This document shows positions 46,973 to 57,043 of a stretch of 64,000 nt of DNA, piece after piece. Under the pieces are notes generated by a model. It made no database searches. It saw only the letters and a list, made by a program, of their open reading frames with translations, and was not told the DNA's origin. The DNA comes from Rubrivivax sp. (GTDB lineage Bacteria > Pseudomonadota > Gammaproteobacteria > Burkholderiales > Burkholderiaceae_C). Where the stretch lies: assembly GCA_027490215.1 (NCBI GenBank), contig JAIXYO010000030.1, positions 43,329-107,328 on the forward strand, written 5' to 3'. Each line of letters begins with the position of its first letter. Positions within the stretch are counted from its first letter, which is position 1. Made by a program: the position numbers and the translations under genes.

Positions 46973-48301
46973 TCAGCACATGGGGGCGGCGCAGTGTGCC
47001 ACGGGGTTCCTGCCGAGATACCGCAGAACGCCCTCGCCTGCCCAGACACCACTGGCGCAGCAGGCCGTCAGAAGATAGCCGCCGGTCGGCGCTTCCCAGT
47101 CGAGCATCTCGCCGGCGCAGAACACGCCGGGAAGCGCCTGCAGCATGCCGTTCGCGTCCACCGCATCGAAGCGCACACCCCCAGCAGTGCTGATGGCCTC
47201 GTCGATCGGGCGTGCGGCCAGCAGCGTCAGTGGCAAAGCCTTGATCGCCACCGCGAGCCGCTGCGGATCAGCAATCACCTCTCTCGGCAGCAATTCGTAA
47301 AGCAATGCGGCCTTGGCGCCATCCAGGCCGAGCCGGCCTTTCAGATGCGTCGCCAGCGAACGAGAGCCTCGCGGGTGCGCTACCTCGCGGACCACCCATT
47401 CAGCGCTTCGCCCCGGCAACAGGTCCAGGTGGGCCACTGCATGGCCATCGACCTCGATGGCATCACGCAGTACGGCCGATGCCGAATAGACCAGGCTTCC
47501 TTCGACGCCACCGCTGGTGATGACAAACTCGCCAGCCTGCGCGAACCTCAGGCCCCCTGGGCCGACGCAAGCGAGGGCCACGTTCTTGAGCGGTGCACCG
47601 GCGTGGCGACTTCGGAAGTGTTCGCTCCAGCCCGGCTGCAACTGCCCTTGGGCATCAGCGTGGCTGGCATCGAAGCCGCAGTTCGACGGTCTCAGTGGCG
47701 CCACGTCGATACCCCGCGACCGCAGCGACGGCGCCCAGGCGCCATCGGAACCCAGCCTCGCCCAGCTGGCACCGCCCAGTGCAAGCACGACGGCATCGGC
47801 ACGTACCGCGCAGGTACCCTGAGGAGCCTCGAACACCACCGCATTTGCCTCAGCCGACGATTCGGACGCCACCCAACCCACCCAGCGGTGTCGCATATGG
47901 AACCGCACACCCCGCTCACGCAAGCGATGCAGCCAGGCACGCAGCAGCGGTGCGGCTTTCAGATCGACAGGAAACACCCGGCCCGAACTCCCGACGAAGG
48001 TCGCGATGCCCAGGCCCTGCGCCCACGCCCGCATTGCAGTCGCACCAAAGCGCTCCAGCATCGGGGCGACGCTCGCTCGGCGCTCGCCGTAGCGATTGAC
48101 GAAAGCATCGAGAGCTTCCGAGTGCGTCAGGTTCAGCCCGCCTCTGCCGGCCAGCAGGAACTTGCGGCCCACTGACGGCATGGCGTCGTACAGATCGACT
48201 TGCACACCTCCACCGGCTAAAACCTCCGCCGCCATCAGCCCGGCCGGGCCGCCGCCGACGATGGTCACGCACGGTGTGTGATTCGCAGGGACGTCAGGCA
48301 A
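46973..48301 (-). CDS. BaiN/TIGR03862-type flavoprotein
   Basis: 442 residues, FAD-binding oxidoreductase of the HI0933/BaiN group. The N-terminus CVTIVGGGPAGLMAAEVLAG binds FAD, GRGGLNLTHSE is the family signature, and CAGEMLDWEAPTGGYLLTAC near the end is the second FAD contact. Annotated in many genomes as 'NAD(P)/FAD-dependent oxidoreductase'; physiological role uncertain. It precedes tex by 58 bp on the same strand. Confidence 0.92.
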   Translation of the reverse strand: MPDVPANHTPCVTIVGGGPAGLMAAEVLAGGGVQVDLYDAMPSVGRKFLLAGRGGLNLTHSEALDAFVNRYGERRASVAPMLERFGATAMRAWAQGLGIATFVGSSGRVFPVDLKAAPLLRAWLHRLRERGVRFHMRHRWVGWVASESSAEANAVVFEAPQGTCAVRADAVVLALGGASWARLGSDGAWAPSLRSRGIDVAPLRPSNCGFDASHADAQGQLQPGWSEHFRSRHAGAPLKNVALACVGPGGLRFAQAGEFVITSGGVEGSLVYSASAVLRDAIEVDGHAVAHLDLLPGRSAEWVVREVAHPRGSRSLATHLKGRLGLDGAKAALLYELLPREVIADPQRLAVAIKALPLTLLAARPIDEAISTAGGVRFDAVDANGMLQALPGVFCAGEMLDWEAPTGGYLLTACCASGVWAGEGVLRYLGRNPVAHCAAPMC

Positions 48302-48505
48302 TTGAGAGCGTGAAGTGGAGGCAGGCGGGCGAGCATAGAGCAGGCTGCCAGTTCACACGCCGCGGCTGTCAGGTTCGGCGCCAGCGATCGTTGAGCTCTA
48401 CACCTCGGAAGACTGCAGTTCGTGTTCGCCGGCCGGTGCAGACCGTCAAGCTGGGCTGTTGAGTTCGGGTCTGTTGCGCGGCAACTCGCCCCCCCTATAA
48501 CCAAG

Positions 48506-48955
48506 TCAGTACGCGTTGACGCTGTTTCCGCGGATGTAGCCTTCAAGGTAAGTGATCAGCTCGGTCTGATGGCAGATCACTTCCTTGACCACGTCGCCAA
48601 CCGACACCATCCCAACGACCTTGCCGTTATCGGACACCGGCAGGTGCCGGATGTTCTTGGACGTCATCTTCAGCATGCAGGCATCGATGGTCTCCTCGCC
48701 GGTGACGGTGAACACGTCGCGCGTCATGATGTCACCGGCCGTGGTTTCCGAGGCCTTGCGATTGCGAAACAACACCTTCAGAGCGCAATCGCGCTCGGAG
48801 ACGATGCCGATCAGCTTGTCCTGATCCAGTACCACGACCGAGCGGATCGTGTTGGCCAGCATCATTTCAAGAATGGTCTGCACCGAATCGGTCGATGCCA
48901 CCGAGAAGACGACCTTTTGCGGCTTCTTCTTGAGCAAATCCTTGACCTTGATCAT
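48506..48955 (-). CDS. Tandem CBS-domain protein
   Basis: 149 residues, two CBS domains (about 5-60 and 75-130) that in the family bind adenosine nucleotides. MIKVKDLLKKKPQKV begins each domain's fold and RDVFTVTGEETIDACMLKM the second. The ATG at 48955 has GGAGGAG a few bases upstream, making the open frame to 49159 spurious. Divergent from the PAS/MCP gene across about 250 bp. A regulatory role by nucleotide sensing is likely but the partner is unknown. Confidence 0.9.
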   Translation of the reverse strand: MIKVKDLLKKKPQKVVFSVASTDSVQTILEMMLANTIRSVVVLDQDKLIGIVSERDCALKVLFRNRKASETTAGDIMTRDVFTVTGEETIDACMLKMTSKNIRHLPVSDNGKVVGMVSVGDVVKEVICHQTELITYLEGYIRGNSVNAY

Positions 48956-49206
48956 CCTGATACTCCTCCAGAGGTGTGTTTTGTGGTGTTCGATTGAATG
49001 CGGTTTTGCACTGTCGCACATCGCAACCCTGGCGAAAAGGTCAGTCAGCCTGTTTTTTGCACCGGGTTCATCCGGGCTCAAGTCGGCAGCTGGCGTTGCC
49101 GAAGAGCACTCATCAACCGAGTTTGCAGTGTTTGCGCTCTCGTGCTGCCACCCGTTCATTGCTATGTATTTTTTTGCCCGCCCAATTACATGATGGAGAC
49201 ACAGGC

Positions 49207-50433
49207 ATGAGCGCTGTCTTGAAGCGAATCTTCGGCTCGTCGGACGAGCAAGACGTCACCCTCGGGCAACTCAACGAGGCACTCGCCCGCGAGCAGGAGC
49301 TGGCGCAACAGGTCTCCGATCTGGGCAATCAGGTCGATTCGCTGCAGACACGCTTTGACCTCGTGCGCATGGCCACCTCAGACGGCCTGTGGGACATGGA
49401 GATCAATCCGGACGATCCGTCGAACCCCAGCAACCCTTTCTGGTGGTCGGATCAGTTCCGCCGGATGCTGGGCTTCACCAGCGAAAAGGATTTCCCGAAC
49501 ATTCTGTCGAGCTGGTCGAGCCGATTGCACCCGGAAGACAAGGATCGCACGCTGGCTGCCTTTGGCAAGCATTTGGCCGACCGGTCAGGTCGCACACCGT
49601 ATGACGTGAAGTACCGGCTCGCCATGCGCGATCGCAACTATCGCTGGTTCCGCGCCCGCGGCGAAACCATTCGCGCCGCCGACGGTTCGCCACTGCGCGT
49701 CGCCGGGTCGCTGACAGACATCACCGATGCGGTTCTTGACGACCAGAAGCTTGACACGATGATGATCCGCTTCGACCTCGGCCGCGAGATGCTGCAGGAG
49801 GGCCTGTGGGACATGGAGGTGGTGGCTGGCGATCCCGTGAACCCGAAAAATGCATTCTGGTGGTCCCAACAATTCCGCCGTCTGCTGGGCTACGAGACCG
49901 AGGCCGAATTCCCGGATGTGCTGGAGAGCTGGGCGTCGAAGCTGCATCCGGAAGACCTGGACCGCGTCGTTGGCGCCTTCACCGCACACCTCACCGACCG
50001 CACTGGTCGCACGCCCTACGACATCGAGTACCGGCTGCGCTGCAAGGACGGCACATTCCGCTGGTTCCGTGCCCGCGGCCAGACCAAGCGCGCCGCAGAT
50101 GGCACGCCACAGCGCGTGGTGGGTGCGCTGGCCGATATCTCGCTGCAGAAGCACGAAGAGGAGAACCAGCTCGCCGAGCGCGAGAACAACCTCTTCATGG
50201 ACAACAGCCTGAAGACGATCGGCGACATCGTCGGCTCGATCCAGAAGGTGGCACACCAGACCAACCTGCTGGCGCTGAACGCATCGGTCGAAGCTGCCCG
50301 CGCGGGTACCGCAGGCCGCGGCTTTGCTGTGGTTGCCGACGAGATGCGCGTACTGGCCCATCAGGTGCAGAGCGCTACCGCGCAGATCGTCTCGATCCAG
50401 AAAAGCCTGGCGGATCGGCGCAACAAGACGTAA
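49207..50433 (+). CDS. Soluble tandem-PAS protein with a short chemoreceptor tip
   Basis: 408 residues from ATG at 49207 (GGAG nine bases upstream). A coiled N-terminus ([21 protein letters not shown]), two closely related PAS domains (about 48-170 and 172-295, each with DGLWDME, FWWSxQFRRxLG and [12 protein letters not shown] strands), then about 85 residues of MCP signalling tip ([37 protein letters not shown]). There are no membrane spans and the usual long methylation helices are missing. It should still bind CheA/CheW-like partners; this is inference. Confidence 0.88.
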   Translation: MSAVLKRIFGSSDEQDVTLGQLNEALAREQELAQQVSDLGNQVDSLQTRFDLVRMATSDGLWDMEINPDDPSNPSNPFWWSDQFRRMLGFTSEKDFPNILSSWSSRLHPEDKDRTLAAFGKHLADRSGRTPYDVKYRLAMRDRNYRWFRARGETIRAADGSPLRVAGSLTDITDAVLDDQKLDTMMIRFDLGREMLQEGLWDMEVVAGDPVNPKNAFWWSQQFRRLLGYETEAEFPDVLESWASKLHPEDLDRVVGAFTAHLTDRTGRTPYDIEYRLRCKDGTFRWFRARGQTKRAADGTPQRVVGALADISLQKHEEENQLAERENNLFMDNSLKTIGDIVGSIQKVAHQTNLLALNASVEAARAGTAGRGFAVVADEMRVLAHQVQSATAQIVSIQKSLADRRNKT

Positions 50434-50567
50434 ACAACGGTAGGCGGGCACCAGTGGCACCGCCCCACCCGGTCATGCACTGCGCACGGCGAACTCGGTG
50501 CATCACTCATTTGCTTCATCGCTGAGCCCGCAACGACGAGAACGGTGGAACTGGTCAAGAATCCGGC

Positions 50568-52001
50568 ATGCCGGCTTTGCCCCAGCTTGATCCGACCACC
50601 AAGAAGTACCTGCCCTGGGTCGTTGCGACGGCGCTGTTCATGGAACAGCTCGACGCCACCATCGTCAACACCGCCGTGCCCGCGATGGCGGCCAGTCTGC
50701 AGGTCACGCCGCTGAGCCTGAAGGCGGTGGTTGCCAGCTACATCCTGAGCCTGGCGGTCTGCATTCCGATCAGCGGCTGGATGGCAGACCGCTTCGGCAC
50801 ACGGCGCGTGTTCATGATCGCAGTGGCGATCTTCACTGTCGCCTCGATGCTGTGCGGCCTGGCAGTGAATGTGCCGATGCTGGTCGCCGCGCGCATCCTT
50901 CAGGGCATCGGCGCGGCCATGATGATGCCGGTCGGCCGGCTGGCCATCATCCGAACCTTTGCCAAGTCAGAGCTGCTGACGGCGATGAATTTCGTCATCA
51001 TCCCGGCGCTGATCGGCCCGCTGCTCGGGCCTGCCGTCGGCGGGCTGATCGTGCATGCGTGGTCCTGGCGGGTCATCTTTTTCGTGAACCTGCCGGTGGG
51101 TCTGGTGGCACTGTGGATGATCCATCGCCACATGCCGGATTACCGAGGCGACTCGCCACGGCCATTGGACGTGATCGGCCTGGTGCTGTTCGGAAGTGGA
51201 ACCGCTCTGCTGTCGTGGTTGCTGGAAATCTTTGGCGAGCACCGCATCGATGCCACTTCGCTCGCGGTGCTGTTTCTGCTGGCGATCAGCCTGCTCGCAG
51301 CCTACGTCTGGCACGCGCGCCATGCCGCCTATCCCTTGCTCCGGCTTGGACTGTTCAAAACCCGAACCTTCCGGGTGTCGGTGGTCGGCGGCTTCGTCAC
51401 CCGGCTGGGCGTCGGCGGGCTGCCGTTCCTGCTCCCGCTGCTCTACCAACTCGGGCTGGGTCTGCCGGCCTGGCAGTCCGGCCTGTTGATGATGCCCACC
51501 GCGCTTGCCGCGATGGGCATGAAACTGGTCTCTCAGCCGGTGCTGCGCCGCTTTGGGTACAAGCAGGTTCTGGTCGTCAACACGGTGATGATCGGCATCA
51601 CCATCTTGTTGTTCGCCACGGTCGACCAGGCAACGCCGCTGGCCGTCATCATCGGCCTCGGCCTGGCGCAGGGATTCTTCAACTCGCTGCAGTTCTCGAG
51701 CATGAATTCGATGGCCTATGCCGACATCGACACGCCGGACTCCAGCATGGCAAGCACCATCGCCAGTTCGATGCAGCAGCTGTCGCTGAGCTTTGGCCTC
51801 GCCTGCGGTTCACTGGTCGCCGGCTGGTATCTCGGTGAGTTGCCGCAGACAGACCGCAACGCGATGATCAGTGCGCTGAACCACGCGTTCCTGACGCTGG
51901 GCGTGCTGACGATCGCGTCGTCGCTGTCCTTCTGGACGCTGCGACCGGGCGACGGTGACAGCGTCAGCAAGGGCAGCGCCCTGCCGGACGTTCAGCGGTA
52001 G
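50568..52001 (+). CDS. MFS drug/proton antiporter, DHA2 family
   Basis: 477 residues with about 14 hydrophobic segments. Motif A (GWMADRFGTRR), LDATIVNTAVPAMAASLQ at the first helix and GPLLGPAVGGLI for motif C are typical of EmrB/QacA-type exporters. Its 3' end overlaps the convergent DUF3297 gene by 10 bases. Substrate unknown; drug or metabolite export is usual. Confidence 0.9.
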   Translation: MPALPQLDPTTKKYLPWVVATALFMEQLDATIVNTAVPAMAASLQVTPLSLKAVVASYILSLAVCIPISGWMADRFGTRRVFMIAVAIFTVASMLCGLAVNVPMLVAARILQGIGAAMMMPVGRLAIIRTFAKSELLTAMNFVIIPALIGPLLGPAVGGLIVHAWSWRVIFFVNLPVGLVALWMIHRHMPDYRGDSPRPLDVIGLVLFGSGTALLSWLLEIFGEHRIDATSLAVLFLLAISLLAAYVWHARHAAYPLLRLGLFKTRTFRVSVVGGFVTRLGVGGLPFLLPLLYQLGLGLPAWQSGLLMMPTALAAMGMKLVSQPVLRRFGYKQVLVVNTVMIGITILLFATVDQATPLAVIIGLGLAQGFFNSLQFSSMNSMAYADIDTPDSSMASTIASSMQQLSLSFGLACGSLVAGWYLGELPQTDRNAMISALNHAFLTLGVLTIASSLSFWTLRPGDGDSVSKGSALPDVQR

Positions 52002-52240
52002 AACGCCTCGACCTGGCCCTTCAGCTTGATCAGCAGCGGCTGACCCTTGCGGTCCACTGCCTTGCCGGCCGGTACCTTGATCCAGCCCTCGCTGATGCAG
52101 TACTCCTCGACATCGCCGCGGTCCTTGCCGTTGAAGCGGATACCGACCGAGTGCTCAAAGACGGCAGCCACGTGGTGCGGGCTGCGGGCGTCGATCGACA
52201 GGTGGTCGGGCAGCGGGGGTTTGGGGACGGTGTCGTTCAT
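51992..52240 (-). CDS. DUF3297 family protein
   Basis: 82 residues matching DUF3297 (LPDHLSIDARSPHHVAAVF, VGIRFNG, YCISEGWIKV). Small soluble protein found widely in proteobacteria, function unknown. Convergent with the MFS gene and upstream of the YebC gene on the same strand. Confidence 0.9.
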   Translation of the reverse strand: MNDTVPKPPLPDHLSIDARSPHHVAAVFEHSVGIRFNGKDRGDVEEYCISEGWIKVPAGKAVDRKGQPLLIKLKGQVEAFYR

Positions 52241-52260
52241 GGTGAGATGTTGAGTGATGC

Positions 52261-52971
52261 TCAGCCTTGCAATCCGGCATAGACGTTCTGCACGTCCTCG
52301 TTGCCGTCCAGCGCGGCCAGAAACGCTTCGACCTCGTCCAGCTGTTCTGCACTGAGACTGGCAGGCGACACGGGATTCTTGGGCTTGTAGCCGAGCTTGG
52401 CCGACAGCACGGTGAAGCCCTGCGCCGGCAGCGCACGGCTGACCAGATCGAGATCGGTCGGGTCGGTCAGAAACAGGGTGGCGCCCTCGTCGGACGCCTC
52501 GAAATCCTGCGCGCCGGCCTCGATGGCCGCCAGTTCCGGGTCAGCACCGGCTGCGATCGGCTCGGCCTCGATCATGCCCAGGTGGTCGAAATCCCAGGCC
52601 ACCGAGCCCGAGGCGCCGAGCTGGCCCTTGCGAAACAACACCCGCATCTCGGACGCAGCACGGTTGACGTTGTCGGTCAGGCACTCGACCATCACCGGCA
52701 CGCGGTGCGGTGCGAAACCTTCGTACAGCGCATGCTCGAAATGCACAGCCTCGCCGGTGAGGCCGGCACCCTTCTTGATCGCGCGCTCCAGGGTGTCCTT
52801 CGGCATCGAGACCTTGCGCGCCTGCTCGACGACCAGCCGCAAACGTGAATTCGCCGCCGGATCGGGGCCCTGCCGGGCAGCGATCATGATGTCCTTGGCC
52901 AGCTTGCCGAACAGCTGCCCCTTGGCATTGGCAGCGAGGTCCTTGTGCTTGGCTTTCCACTGCGCACCCAT
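52261..52971 (-). CDS. YebC/PmpR family transcriptional regulator
   Basis: 236 residues. [48 protein letters not shown] and the acidic C-terminus are characteristic. The ATG at 52971 fixes the start. YebC proteins act as DNA-binding regulators and, in recent work on the family, as translation factors at proline stretches. Not the gene for RuvC neighbours here, so role is inferred from the family only. Confidence 0.93.
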   Translation of the reverse strand: MGAQWKAKHKDLAANAKGQLFGKLAKDIMIAARQGPDPAANSRLRLVVEQARKVSMPKDTLERAIKKGAGLTGEAVHFEHALYEGFAPHRVPVMVECLTDNVNRAASEMRVLFRKGQLGASGSVAWDFDHLGMIEAEPIAAGADPELAAIEAGAQDFEASDEGATLFLTDPTDLDLVSRALPAQGFTVLSAKLGYKPKNPVSPASLSAEQLDEVEAFLAALDGNEDVQNVYAGLQG

Positions 52972-53029
52972 GTTCGACGTTCCCTTTGAATAGGCGCGGA
53001 TTCTATGCAGCGCCGACGCTGCTCTGGCA

Positions 53030-53338
53030 CTACTCGGGTGTGGAAGGGTCGTTGTCGGCACCGCCATCGGCCAGCGCCTGACGCGCCAGCTCCTCGTCGC
53101 TGAGTGCCGGGGCGGCATCCAGTGCCGCCAGTTCCTCCAGCATCTCCTGCGTGGGTTCGGCGTTGCCGAGAAGCACGTCTTCGAGTGTGGTGTGAGGCTC
53201 GCGTCGCTCCTCGTGATCAACGGGCGAAGGATGCGCCACCGCCGGCTCCAGAGCCGGAAGCCGCGCCGCAGCAAGTTCGAGTTGTTCGTCAACCAGTTTG
53301 GCGAACGGGCCGTCTTCAGGGGTGTCATCGGGTTTCAT
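53030..53338 (-). CDS. Small acidic hypothetical protein
   Basis: 102 residues, rich in Glu, Asp and Ala, no signal peptide or membrane span. It lies 58 bp upstream of the YebC gene on the same strand. I recognise no family. Coding bias supports it as real, with modest confidence. Confidence 0.6.
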   Translation of the reverse strand: MKPDDTPEDGPFAKLVDEQLELAAARLPALEPAVAHPSPVDHEERREPHTTLEDVLLGNAEPTQEMLEELAALDAAPALSDEELARQALADGGADNDPSTPE

Positions 53339-53508
53339 GGGCAGTCTCCTTGGTGCGCTGATGTTGTTCCCGTAGACGAGGTCACGCCAGCAAATTCTCG
53401 AGCCATCAACGATTCCGAGGGGCTCCCTTCGGCGGCTTCATCGGCCTTGATCAATCGCAGTGGCCTCGGCTATCGTTCGGGAGTCGCAATTTCATCTTCA
53501 GGCACCCC

Positions 53509-53619
53509 ATGACCGACCTTCTTTCCGAACTTGACCGCAGGCTGGCCCGACTCTTCGACATCCTGGGGGCGTCCACCATGCGCCGCTACGGCCTGGGTGT
53601 GCCGGAGAAGAAAAACTGA
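53509..53619 (+). CDS. Small ORF of 36 residues
   Basis: Reads MTDLLSELDRRLARLFDILG at the start and ends VPEKKN. An amphipathic helix with basic residues is likely. CAGG lies seven bases before the ATG. A strong terminator follows at 53666-53690. Too short for most gene callers; whether translated is uncertain. Confidence 0.4.
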   Translation: MTDLLSELDRRLARLFDILGASTMRRYGLGVPEKKN

Positions 53620-53665
53620 GTGCGCCGCCAGCCCGTGGGCTGTACGCTTCACTTGAACCACAAAG

Positions 53666-53690
53666 TCGCCGCGATCTTCGCGGCGATTTT
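53666..53690 (+). terminator. Rho-independent terminator
   Basis: Perfect 9-bp stem TCGCCGCGA / TCGCGGCGA with a 3-base loop followed by TTTT. It ends at the convergent thioesterase gene's stop, so it could serve the small plus-strand ORF and, weakly, the minus-strand gene. Confidence 0.65.
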
Positions 53691-54154
53691 CATGGTGCCG
53701 TCGTGACCACGGCTTCGCGAACCGCGACGAATTCGCCGGTGAACAACCCGGCGCGTTGGCCTGTGCTGTGCAACACGGCCTGCGCCTGAATACGCGACTT
53801 GCCGTGCGCGTGATAGGCCGCCACGAACCTCTCCCAGTCCGCCCCCGAGGCCAGCGTGGCCGTGGCAGTGAACACGCCGGACATCGGCGCCTCGTACTCC
53901 ATCGCACTGCGCTGAACCACCAGCTTGCAGTGCACCGTCTGGTGAATCAGCCGCGTGTGCAGCAACGACCAGGCCGCCAGAACCCCCAGCGTGGCCGCAC
54001 TGCCGCCGAAGATGGTGCCGTGCTGATTCAGATTGGGGGCCATCGGTGCCGACAGCACCAGCCGGTCGGCCTCGATCGAGTCGACCTCGACCTGCATCGC
54101 CTGAGACAGGGGCACGTTTCGATGCAGGAATTGCTGGAGTTCGTTGGGTGACAC
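53690..54154 (-). CDS. YiiD-C/hotdog thioesterase-like protein (GTG start likely)
   Basis: About 154 residues from a GTG at 54154 (SPNELQQFLHRNVPLSQAM). Hotdog-fold signature NQHGTIFGGSAATLGVLAAWSLLH, and the rest is beta-rich. The longer frame to 54253 begins in non-coding looking sequence. Acyl-CoA or acyl-ACP thioesterase activity is presumed from the family. Confidence 0.75.
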   Translation of the reverse strand: MSPNELQQFLHRNVPLSQAMQVEVDSIEADRLVLSAPMAPNLNQHGTIFGGSAATLGVLAAWSLLHTRLIHQTVHCKLVVQRSAMEYEAPMSGVFTATATLASGADWERFVAAYHAHGKSRIQAQAVLHSTGQRAGLFTGEFVAVREAVVTTAP

Positions 54155-54306
54155 GGAGCGTGGCCTGGAGTTGCAGGCCGAAGCATCGCAGATCAGAGCA
54201 GCGTCTCGCTGACCGCAACGAGATCTGCGGCGTGTGCACCCGCTCGGGCGCAATCAGTGCGACAGCAGTGAGCAGCAGTCGGCCGGCTTGATCAGCGTCG
54301 TTTGAT

Positions 54307-55353
54307 TCATCGCGCCGCCCCGATGTCGCTCATATCGATCACCACCCTTGACGCCACCTCGCCCCGCTGCAAGCGCTCCATCACCGCGTTGATCGCCGAC
54401 AGCGGCTGCAACTCGATGTCGGCCTTGACCTGCCCTGAAGCCGCGAAGGCCAGCGCCTCGGCCATGTCGTGCCGCGTGCCGACGAACGAGCCGCGGATGG
54501 TGATGCAGTTGGCCACCACATCGAAGAGCGGCACCGGGAACTCACCCGGCGGCAAGCCCACCAGCACGCAGGTGCCGCACTTGCGCGTCATGGCCACGCC
54601 CTGGTGGAACGCGGCCAGCGAGGGCGCAGTGATCAGCACGCCATGGGCACCGCCGTCGGTCGCCTTTCGCACCTCGCCCACGGGGTCGTCGAGCCTTGCA
54701 TTGACGACGGCATCGGCGCCGAGGCGCATCGCATGTGCCAGCTTGCCATCGTCGATGTCGACGGCGCAGATATGCAGGCCCATGGCCTTCGCATAGCGGA
54801 TCGCCAGATGCCCCAGACCGCCGACGCCGGAGATGACCACCCACTCGCCCGGTCGTGCCTGCGTTTCCTTCAGGCCCTTGTAGGTGGTGACACCGGCACA
54901 GATGATCGGCGCCGCATCCACCGCAGCCAGACCGGTCGGGATGTGGGCGACATAGTTCGGGTCGGCAATGATGTATTCGGCGAAGCCACCGTTCTTCGTG
55001 TAACCGCCGTACTCCGCCTTCCCGCAGACCGTTTCCCAGGCGGCCAGACAGTGCTCGCAGTGCCCACAGGCCGAGTAGAGCCACGGCACGCCGACCCGGT
55101 CACCCTCCCTCACCGCCGTGACGCCGAGCCCCATCGCCACCACCCGCCCGATGCCCTCGTGGCCCGGAATGAACGGCAGCGCCGCCTTGACGGGAAAGTC
55201 GCCGCGCATCGCGTGCAGGTCGGTGTGACACACGCCGCAGGCTTCGGTCTTGACCAGAATCTGGCCCACGCCAGGTGTCGGCACCACCCATTCGCGCAAC
55301 GACAGCGGCTGGCCAAACTGCTCGACAGCGGCGACTTGCATTCGGCTGGTCAT
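54307..55353 (-). CDS. Zinc-dependent alcohol dehydrogenase (AdhP-like)
   Basis: 348 residues. Catalytic zinc site ACGVCHTDLHAMRGD plus GHEGIGRVV, structural zinc cysteines in SACGHCEHCLAAWETVC, and an NAD-binding VISGVGGLGHLAIRYAKA. Oxidises primary alcohols or reduces aldehydes with NAD. It faces away from the DUF1275 gene. Confidence 0.93.
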   Translation of the reverse strand: MTSRMQVAAVEQFGQPLSLREWVVPTPGVGQILVKTEACGVCHTDLHAMRGDFPVKAALPFIPGHEGIGRVVAMGLGVTAVREGDRVGVPWLYSACGHCEHCLAAWETVCGKAEYGGYTKNGGFAEYIIADPNYVAHIPTGLAAVDAAPIICAGVTTYKGLKETQARPGEWVVISGVGGLGHLAIRYAKAMGLHICAVDIDDGKLAHAMRLGADAVVNARLDDPVGEVRKATDGGAHGVLITAPSLAAFHQGVAMTRKCGTCVLVGLPPGEFPVPLFDVVANCITIRGSFVGTRHDMAEALAFAASGQVKADIELQPLSAINAVMERLQRGEVASRVVIDMSDIGAAR

Positions 55354-55451
55354 GTCGGTGCCTTTGAGAAAGTGATGGAGGCGCCGGCGAACTGCCAGCC
55401 CGATGGCGCACGATGTGCCGCGATGAGGGCAGCGTCTGTGCGCTGACCCAC

Positions 55452-56204
55452 TCAGCGACGGCGTCGCCAGGCCAGAAGGTCGTCAAAGGCCGGAACGCCA
55501 GCCAGCACCACCAGGATCACGGCCAGCGGCAACGTCGATGCATAGCCGATGTGCTTGAAGCCGATCGCACCGGAGACCCCACCCACGAAGAAGCTGCCCG
55601 CCAGCCCGCAGAGCACGGCCATGCGCTGGCGGTCGGCATGCACCGGGGGGCGTTCCGGCCCGCTGGCGCGATTCCAGTACAGGAGCTTGCCCAGTTCGAT
55701 GCCGATGTCGGTCACGATGCCGGTGATGTGCGTGGTGCGGATCTCAGCGTGCGACAGCTTGGTGATGACTGCGTTCTGCAAACCCATGATGAAGCACAGC
55801 AGCATCACCGTCACAGGCACGAACAGGCCCTCGATGTGGGACAGCCAGGCGCCCAGAACGCCGAAACACAGCAGCAGCAAGGCCTCGATGAGCAACGGCA
55901 GGCCGTACTCGCTGTGCATCTGGTGCCGTCGGGCGTAATTGACCAGCATGGCGGAACTGGCCGCACCCGCCAGGAACGACAGCAGTCCACCGGCGCCGTC
56001 CCAGACCAGGTCGTAGGCGCCCAGCGCGATCTGGTCGGCCATCGACGACACGATGCCGGTCATGTGCGAGGTGTACTGCTGCACCGCGAGGAAGCCGCCG
56101 GCATTGATGGCACCCGCCACGAAACACAGCGCGAAGCCGAGGTGGCGATTGGCTTGCGTCGTGCGGTGGCGGCTGGTCAGGTGTCTGACGTAGGCAATCG
56201 GCAT
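55452..56204 (-). CDS. DUF1275 (YoaK) membrane protein
   Basis: 250 residues with about six hydrophobic segments. HLGFALCFVAGAINAGGFLAVQQYTSHMTGIV and LQNAVITKLSHAEIRTTHITGIVTDIG are the two repeats of DUF1275. Inner-membrane protein of unknown function, common in soil bacteria. Confidence 0.92.
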   Translation of the reverse strand: MPIAYVRHLTSRHRTTQANRHLGFALCFVAGAINAGGFLAVQQYTSHMTGIVSSMADQIALGAYDLVWDGAGGLLSFLAGAASSAMLVNYARRHQMHSEYGLPLLIEALLLLCFGVLGAWLSHIEGLFVPVTVMLLCFIMGLQNAVITKLSHAEIRTTHITGIVTDIGIELGKLLYWNRASGPERPPVHADRQRMAVLCGLAGSFFVGGVSGAIGFKHIGYASTLPLAVILVVLAGVPAFDDLLAWRRRR

Positions 56205-56385
56205 ATGGCACTCCCGGGCAAGACCTCACAGGTCGGAGTGTGAGCCCCCCTGGCTGATGCGCATCGGCGCCGTCCTACAGCAGAGCTGCGTGCCGGCGCA
56301 CACCGCGTCTGTCCGGTGGCGCACAGCGGATGGCGCATCGGACACGTAAGGTGCAAGCCTTGACCCACCCTTATCAGGAAACCCC

Positions 56386-56955
56386 ATGAGCACCATTCGA
56401 CGCAACGCCTTGAAGATGATCCTCGCCACAGCCACCTCGTTGTCGCTCGGCATGATCGGCACCACCGCCTTCGCAGCCACTGCGGAAGACCTGAACAAGG
56501 ACGCCGCCCAGGCCCTGCAAACGCTGTACAAGACCAACCCGACCGCCGAGGCGCTGTCGAAGAACGCCCGGGCGATCCTGGTGTTTCCGAAGATCGTGAA
56601 GGCGGGTCTGATCTTCGGTGGCAGCTACGGTGAAGGCGTGCTCACCAAAGGCGGCGCCTTCAACGGCTACTTCAACTCCGTTTCCGCTTCGTGGGGATGG
56701 CAAGCCGGTGCAGAGTCCTACGGCTATGTGGTGTTCCTGATGAGCCCCAAAGCGGTGAAGTACATCGAGGACACCAAGGGCTGGGAAATCGGCGTCGGCC
56801 CGACCGTGGTCGTTGCCAACGAAGGCCTCGCGAAGAACCTCTCTTCCTCGACCCTCAAGGACGACGCCTACGCCTTCATCTTCGACCAGTCGGGACTGAT
56901 GGCCAGCCTGAGCATCGAAGGCACAAAGATCTCGCGCATCAAGAAGGCCAAGTAA
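56386..56955 (+). CDS. YSC84/SYLF-domain lipid-binding protein
   Basis: 189 residues, signal peptide about 1-28 (ending TTAFAAT), then the SYLF domain: LSKNARAILVFPKIVKAGLIFGGSYGEGVL and YGYVVFLMSPKAVKYI. In other bacteria this domain binds phospholipids or actin-like partners. Secreted or periplasmic role inferred. A hairpin follows at 56963-56995. Confidence 0.9.
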   Translation: MSTIRRNALKMILATATSLSLGMIGTTAFAATAEDLNKDAAQALQTLYKTNPTAEALSKNARAILVFPKIVKAGLIFGGSYGEGVLTKGGAFNGYFNSVSASWGWQAGAESYGYVVFLMSPKAVKYIEDTKGWEIGVGPTVVVANEGLAKNLSSSTLKDDAYAFIFDQSGLMASLSIEGTKISRIKKAK

Positions 56956-56962
56956 GGCCATT

Positions 56963-56995
56963 GCCGCTTACCCCGTGGGGTGCGCTCTAAGCGGC
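56963..56995. repeat. Hairpin after the SYLF gene
   Basis: GCCGCTTA / TAAGCGGC arms (8 bp) enclosing CCCC-GT-GGGG. It lies between convergent genes. No T-run, so it may be a mRNA-end hairpin or a Rho-independent-like element without a strong tail. Confidence 0.45.
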
Positions 56996-57043
56996 GCACC
57001 TGCGGGTGCGAACGAAGGCGGGTTTCGGAGTCCGCTGGCGAGT

